Source of the DNA: Faecalicatena contorta
Lineage (GTDB): Bacteria > Bacillota > Clostridia > Lachnospirales > Lachnospiraceae
Direction of reading: 5' to 3'
NCBI RefSeq assembly: GCF_021531895.1
Contig: NZ_JAFBIX010000013.1
Span: 30,029 to 94,028, forward strand
DNA length: 64,000 bases
This document shows, in pieces, positions 59,975 to 64,000 of this stretch (the first letter of the stretch is position 1; each line of letters opens with the position of its first letter). The notes below the pieces were generated by a model. It worked only from the letters and a program-made list of their open reading frames with translations. It was not told where the DNA came from and ran no database searches. The position numbers and the translations under genes were made by a program.

Positions 59975-60000
59975 AGCCCTTCGCCTTACGGCAAAGGACT
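59975..60000 (-). terminator. Stem-loop with T run between the hydrolase and MATE genes
   Basis: An 11-bp stem (AGTCCTTTGCC with near-complement GGCGAAGGGCT) and a 4-nt loop, then five T on the minus strand. It is either the terminator of the hydrolase gene (155 bp upstream) or an attenuator just 34 bp before the MATE start. Confidence 0.65.
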
Positions 60001-60153
60001 AATTCTTTTAGCATCCACATTGTATCAACTAATATCTGGAAAGTCAATGATTTACCAGTTCTTCTTTTCCTTCGACATCAAAACAAGGAGCGCAAGCTTT
60101 AAAGCCCACTCTCCCTGTTCTACACTAAAAATTTTCTTTATTGATTTTCCCTT

Positions 60154-62010
60154 CTAGAATGTTGTACAAATCATAGATCCAGCACTTAATGTTGTAAATG
60201 TGTTAGAGCAGCTGATAATCGTTATGAGCATTGCATTGATTAATCCAGCAATATATGGATTTCGCGTTTTCTTATATACAATTCTTGACATCAATGCCGC
60301 ACCAAACAAAATGAATATAATAGGTATCAACCAGATCGGGGCTATTCTTTCGCCTTCACTAAGTCCAAACAACTGACGACTTGTTACATAGAAATAAATA
60401 TATTGTGCCGCTGTCAATACAATTGGTGCCAGAGAATTGGCAAAGCAAAGAAGTACTGTATTTCCCTTCTTACCTCCGATCGTATTATAATTGAAACAAT
60501 TCATTGATACAGAATGCGCCATATAGAACAACAGGAACATTGGCAGATACCTCAGCGCGATTACAACTTTATCCGCATCAAAAGCTTTAATTGCCAATAT
60601 CCATATTCTGAAGTCAGCCTTAAAGAAATATGCACCACAGAACACTATAAGAATTGACACACCCACCACCAGAAGACCTAAAAGCAATGTCTTCCATACT
60701 TCAGTCCTAGATATTAACACACCACTTTCTCGCAGGGATACACCGTTTTTCTTTCCATACATCTGATAAGAAAGCACCATAAGCAGAATCGCAAACAACC
60801 CACATGCAGCAGACCACGCACCTATAGTAAGAGGTCCAGTTTGACTAAAGAATTCTGTCGTATTCGAGTATACTTTTTCAATACAGAACAGGAAACATGC
60901 ACCAGAAAAAATTACCGATGCAATCGTACTGCCCCAGAACCATGCTTTTCCTTGTCTATTTGCCACCGCTACCGGCTGGACCTCTCCATTCGCATTCAAA
61001 GTCTTAAAATATTCGGTATCCAACATTGCCAATGTAAAGAAGATAACAAACAAGAAGAATCCAACAAGTCCAAGTGTATTAAATGCGGTTTTCCACTGCC
61101 ATATCTGATTAGTAGCTGCTAATGGATGTGGCGCACCAAGCGTTTTTTCAAAGAAGTCTATCGCATATCCCGCACATTCAGATGAAATTGTCACTGCTGG
61201 ATGAATACAGGTCGGGCGATAAATTACACGAATAGATTCTTTTCCATCAAAATCCTTCGTATAATATTTGCCTGCTTCTGCCTCAAACCCACTGTTCGGT
61301 TCTTCATTGAAGTTCAGGAACTTCTTTGCTCCATCTGTCTTCATGAATTGTTTTGGAGTTGTCAACATATTACCTTCTTCATCGTAGGTTCCGAAATAAA
61401 AATCATCATATTCACTGGCGATAATCCCAACACTTCTGCTTCCATAATCACCACTGTGGTCTCCGCCTGTGTCATCTTGCCAGTCACCTGCCTGCTCAAG
61501 TACACATGCAATTAATGGATTCTCGCGCTCATTATCAATTGCCACCGCCATATTTGCAGCTGTTCCGCCACTAGAATGCCCAGTAACACCAATTTTTTCC
61601 ACATCCACATATGGAAGCGTTGCTGCAAGTTGTACTGCTGCATCCACACCAACTGCTCCTTCATACAAACGATCTGACGGTAGTGCTTCTGAATTGCCAT
61701 GTCCATGCATATCTAGTGTAAGTACAACATAACCACGTCTAGACAACTCAACATTATACATATCCTGCATCTCTTTATTATTGTACCACCCTTCGACAGT
61801 AATAATACAAGGTGCCGGAGTATCAGCCGTTGCATTTGGCGGAATCCACAAATCTGCGCTCAGAAGACATCCTTGTGGGCTTTCCCATTTCATACTTTTA
61901 ATTTTTATTTTCTGGTTACATGTCTGAACAAACGATGTGCCAATCATACTGATTAAACAGATAATCAAGGCAACCACTGTCCATTTCTTTGCAGTCATCT
62001 TTTTTCTCAT
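60154..62010 (-). CDS. Membrane-anchored alpha/beta hydrolase with about eight C-terminal helices
   Basis: A 618-aa protein in two parts. Residues 8-28 form an N-terminal membrane helix. Residues 45-310 are an alpha/beta hydrolase with nucleophile elbow TGHSSGGT, an oxyanion-side GYVVLTLDMHGHGNSEA and a late His (CIHPAVT). From about residue 320 follow about eight hydrophobic helices with loops. The catalytic part is thus between membrane segments, probably outside or inside the cell at the surface. Function unknown; related proteins are annotated as hydrolases of the DUF-type. The ATG at 62010 has GGAGGAG 8 nt upstream. A/T-rich promoter region beyond. Confidence 0.8.
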   Translation of the reverse strand: MRKKMTAKKWTVVALIICLISMIGTSFVQTCNQKIKIKSMKWESPQGCLLSADLWIPPNATADTPAPCIITVEGWYNNKEMQDMYNVELSRRGYVVLTLDMHGHGNSEALPSDRLYEGAVGVDAAVQLAATLPYVDVEKIGVTGHSSGGTAANMAVAIDNERENPLIACVLEQAGDWQDDTGGDHSGDYGSRSVGIIASEYDDFYFGTYDEEGNMLTTPKQFMKTDGAKKFLNFNEEPNSGFEAEAGKYYTKDFDGKESIRVIYRPTCIHPAVTISSECAGYAIDFFEKTLGAPHPLAATNQIWQWKTAFNTLGLVGFFLFVIFFTLAMLDTEYFKTLNANGEVQPVAVANRQGKAWFWGSTIASVIFSGACFLFCIEKVYSNTTEFFSQTGPLTIGAWSAACGLFAILLMVLSYQMYGKKNGVSLRESGVLISRTEVWKTLLLGLLVVGVSILIVFCGAYFFKADFRIWILAIKAFDADKVVIALRYLPMFLLFYMAHSVSMNCFNYNTIGGKKGNTVLLCFANSLAPIVLTAAQYIYFYVTSRQLFGLSEGERIAPIWLIPIIFILFGAALMSRIVYKKTRNPYIAGLINAMLITIISCSNTFTTLSAGSMICTTF

Positions 62011-62350
62011 TCTGATCTCCTCCTCTGCTTTTGTGCCATTTCCCCCCATAAAAGTCTTATAAATGTTATACTATAGATTTCTAAAGACCATTTTGTGGAA
62101 ATGATATATATTCAACATTCCCGTGACCCCGTCATCGAAAATGTAGAAAAAATGATTAATTGTAATGAGCCTTCTTTTAGTGATACCAAATATTCCCCGT
62201 AAAGTAAAACATAAAAAAGACACAATACTCTTAAAAAGATTATTGTGTCTCCGCTTCTCATACAATAATTGTCACTCGTCTTTGTTATTTGTTTAAATTG
62301 TATCTCTTTTCATCCTTTATGTCAATCTTTTTGTAATAATTGTCCGAAAA
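62011..62350. other. Non-coding stretch between the hydrolase and glpK
   Basis: About 340 bp, A/T-rich. It holds a possible -10 (minus TATAGT near 62072) for the hydrolase, a short GTGAC-CCC-GTCAT near-palindrome near 62123-62135, and the glpK terminator at 62213-62249. The only ORF, 64 codons at 62071-62265, has no ribosome site and crosses the terminator, so I do not call it. Confidence 0.6.
62213..62249 (-). terminator. Intrinsic terminator after glpK
   Basis: Minus strand: GACACAATA, 13-nt loop, TATTGTGTC, then six T. It lies about 100 bp beyond the glpK stop. Confidence 0.85.
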
Positions 62351-63850
62351 TCAATGTTTTTCATCAGCCCATGCTAAAGCACCTCTCACAGCTCTTGTCC
62401 ATCCCTTCAGTATCTTTTCTCTTTCTTCTTCTTCAATCTGTGGAACAAACGTCTTGGAAAGTGCCCAGTTTTCAAGAACATCATCTACATTTTTCCAATA
62501 TCCCACTGCAATTCCAGCAAGATACGCTGCTCCCAGTGCAGTTGTCTCTACACATTCCGGACGCAGCACTTCTACATCTAATATATCTGCCTGAAACTGC
62601 ATTAGGAAGTTATTCATAGAAGCACCGCCATCTACCTTTAGACTGGTAATATCTACGCCTGATTCTTTCTTCATGACTTCCAGAATATCTCTTGTCTGAT
62701 ATGCCATAGATTCAAGAACCGCCCGAATAAAATGCTCTTTACTACATCCTCTTGTAACACCAACGATTGTTCCTCTTGCATATTGATTCCAATAAGGAGC
62801 ACCCATTCCCGTAAATGCCGGCACAACATAGACCCCATTGGTATCTTTTACCGATACAGCATATTCCTCAGATTGTGCCGCATTTTTTATCATACGCATC
62901 TCATCGCGAAGCCACTGTATTCCAGCCCCAGCAACAAACACACTTCCTTCCAGAACATACTGAATCTTTTCCCCTGCATTTGCTGCAATTGTAGTTAACA
63001 GCCCATTGTCTGAAGTTACAGCCTTCTCACCGGTATTCATCAACAAGAAGCAACCTGTACCATATGTGTTTTTCACCTCTCCTGCTGAAAATCCGCATTG
63101 TCCAAACAGAGCTGCCTGTTGATCACCTGCTGCACCTGTAATCGGAATACTTCCCCCTAACACGCTTGTTTCCGTATATCCATACACATAACTGGATGGA
63201 CGTACTTTTGGCAGCATAGACTTTGGAATATGAAAATATTCCAGTATCTTTTCATCCCAGCAAAGATCATGGATATTATACATCATAGTTCTGGACGCAT
63301 TCGTATAGTCTGTGACATGAACGGTTCCTTTTGTTAGATTCCAAATTAACCATGTATCAATCGTTCCAAACATCAGATTTCCAGCTTCTGCTTCTTCCCT
63401 TGCTCCTTCCACGTTATCAAGAATCCATGCAACTTTTGACGCACTAAAATATGCATCCGGTATTAATCCAGTTGTGTTATGTACATATTCAGAAAATCCA
63501 TCCTTCTTCAATTTTTCAATGCTTTCTGCGGTTCTCCTGCACTGCCATACAATTGCATTATAGACCGGAAGTCCCGTATGGCGATTCCAGACCACAGTTG
63601 TTTCGCGCTGATTCGTAATTCCAATTGCCGCAATCTCCGTACCCGTAGCACCAATCTTACTGATTGCTTCAGCTGCAACCGCCAGTTGGGAAGACCAGAT
63701 TTCCATGGGATCATGTTCTACCCATCCTGGTGCCGGATATATCTGCCGAAACTCCTTCTGTGCCATACTGCAGATGTGTCCCTGATGATCAAATAAAATA
63801 CATCTGGAACTTGTGGTTCCCTGGTCCAGCGCCATCACATATTTCTTCAT
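62351..63850 (-). CDS. glpK: Glycerol kinase
   Basis: A 499-aa FGGY-family kinase that phosphorylates glycerol to sn-glycerol 3-phosphate. Motifs are [15 protein letters not shown] (ATP site), [14 protein letters not shown], and the C-terminal [19 protein letters not shown]. The length is that of GlpK (about 500 aa). The ATG at 63850 has GGAGG 7 nt upstream; two upstream in-frame ATGs lie in the leader. It is at the window's right edge with no glpF or glpD seen here. It has its own terminator and promoter. Confidence 0.96.
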   Translation of the reverse strand: MKKYVMALDQGTTSSRCILFDHQGHICSMAQKEFRQIYPAPGWVEHDPMEIWSSQLAVAAEAISKIGATGTEIAAIGITNQRETTVVWNRHTGLPVYNAIVWQCRRTAESIEKLKKDGFSEYVHNTTGLIPDAYFSASKVAWILDNVEGAREEAEAGNLMFGTIDTWLIWNLTKGTVHVTDYTNASRTMMYNIHDLCWDEKILEYFHIPKSMLPKVRPSSYVYGYTETSVLGGSIPITGAAGDQQAALFGQCGFSAGEVKNTYGTGCFLLMNTGEKAVTSDNGLLTTIAANAGEKIQYVLEGSVFVAGAGIQWLRDEMRMIKNAAQSEEYAVSVKDTNGVYVVPAFTGMGAPYWNQYARGTIVGVTRGCSKEHFIRAVLESMAYQTRDILEVMKKESGVDITSLKVDGGASMNNFLMQFQADILDVEVLRPECVETTALGAAYLAGIAVGYWKNVDDVLENWALSKTFVPQIEEEEREKILKGWTRAVRGALAWADEKH

Positions 63851-63901
63851 ATGCATTCCTCCTTTCATAGTATATAACTTCTCGGAATCTTCAGCCCTGA
63901 T

Positions 63902-63930
63902 TTTATAAGGCTTTCCGACCCTTATCTCAA
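63902..63930 (-). promoter_or_regulatory. Promoter of glpK
   Basis: Minus strand: -35 TTGAGA (63925-63930), 17-bp spacer, -10 TATAAA (63902-63907), giving a leader of about 45 nt. No cre site was recognised. Confidence 0.6.
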
Positions 63931-64000
63931 AAAATCACCCACTTTTTTGCAAAAAACGCTTGACAAATCGCTCAAAATTTGCGGCGAAGCCGATTGATTA

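Noticed and set aside
62071..62265. 64-codon ORF between the hydrolase and glpK
   Set aside because: No ribosome site, unusual basic and aromatic composition, and it crosses the glpK terminator.
1..64000. CRISPR arrays, tRNA and rRNA genes
   Set aside because: No regularly spaced repeat, cloverleaf or rRNA-like sequence was noticed in reading both strands. A tRNAscan or CRISPR search would settle it.

Overview
The window reads as chromosomal DNA of an anaerobic, low-to-mid GC Firmicute, most likely a gut Lachnospiraceae (Dorea/Blautia/Mediterraneibacter-like). This is inferred from Gram-positive Shine-Dalgarno sequences (GGAGG), sigma-A type promoters, A/T-rich intergenic gaps, the many MATE, AraC and LysR genes, and the gene content: a purine/molybdenum hydroxylase cluster, a flavodiiron protein and a ribosomal GTPase fused to a NYN domain. 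No tRNA, rRNA or CRISPR array was seen.

Layout. 0-3 kb: 5' part of a DegV gene, a TetR regulator, and a MerR regulator divergent from a MATE exporter, with a textbook MerR promoter between them. 3-13.4 kb: a 912-aa EF-G/TetM-like GTPase with a C-terminal NYN ribonuclease domain, a YbaK/ProX editing protein, an XRE regulator, BrnQ, a DUF554 protein, a second MATE, a Rieske/FAD oxidoreductase and a divergent flavodiiron protein. 13.4-21.9 kb: a PfkB sugar kinase, a DnaJ-type chaperone, a CAT-like acetyltransferase, a LysR regulator, a complete micro-gene for a 26-aa membrane peptide, purC, an ECF substrate-binding subunit, an SDR and AraC pair, and a YczE-family gene broken by an internal deletion.

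21.9-36.4 kb is one long minus-strand block for a (probably selenium-dependent) molybdenum hydroxylase. It holds a MoeA-like protein, an XdhC-type factor with swapped domain order, MoaA, ModABC, Xpt, YqeC, YqeB, a purine permease, the FAD, 2Fe-2S and molybdopterin subunits, and a MocA-type nucleotidyltransferase. It therefore combines molybdate uptake, cofactor synthesis and maturation, substrate uptake and the enzyme. The adjacent Crp/Fnr gene and a dyad at exactly -41.5 of the first promoter suggest direct activation.

36.6-47.7 kb: an NhaC antiporter, an arginase-fold protein, Hsp20, a third MATE, MetY with a LysR regulator, then a decaying zone. In that zone an IS605 element has a nonsense codon in tnpB and an altered HUH motif in tnpA, an IS30 fragment is joined by deletion to a truncated glutamate-cysteine ligase-like gene, and azlC carries an in-frame TGA.

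47.7-51.5 kb holds the strongest candidate for something new. A polar amino-acid ABC importer operon (probably for cystine) is preceded by a 32-codon leader ORF with nine Cys codons, an intrinsic terminator, and a 10-bp antiterminator pairing between the leader ORF and the terminator stem. A divergent Rrf2 regulator gene and a 32-bp dyad over the importer -35 box complete the locus. It reads as two-layer control of cyst(e)ine uptake: repression at initiation plus ribosome-mediated attenuation.

51.5-64 kb: a Lon-like AAA+ protein with no protease domain, XRE and AraC regulators, glycogen phosphorylase, a SpoU-type rRNA methyltransferase, a fourth MATE, a membrane-anchored alpha/beta hydrolase, and glycerol kinase.
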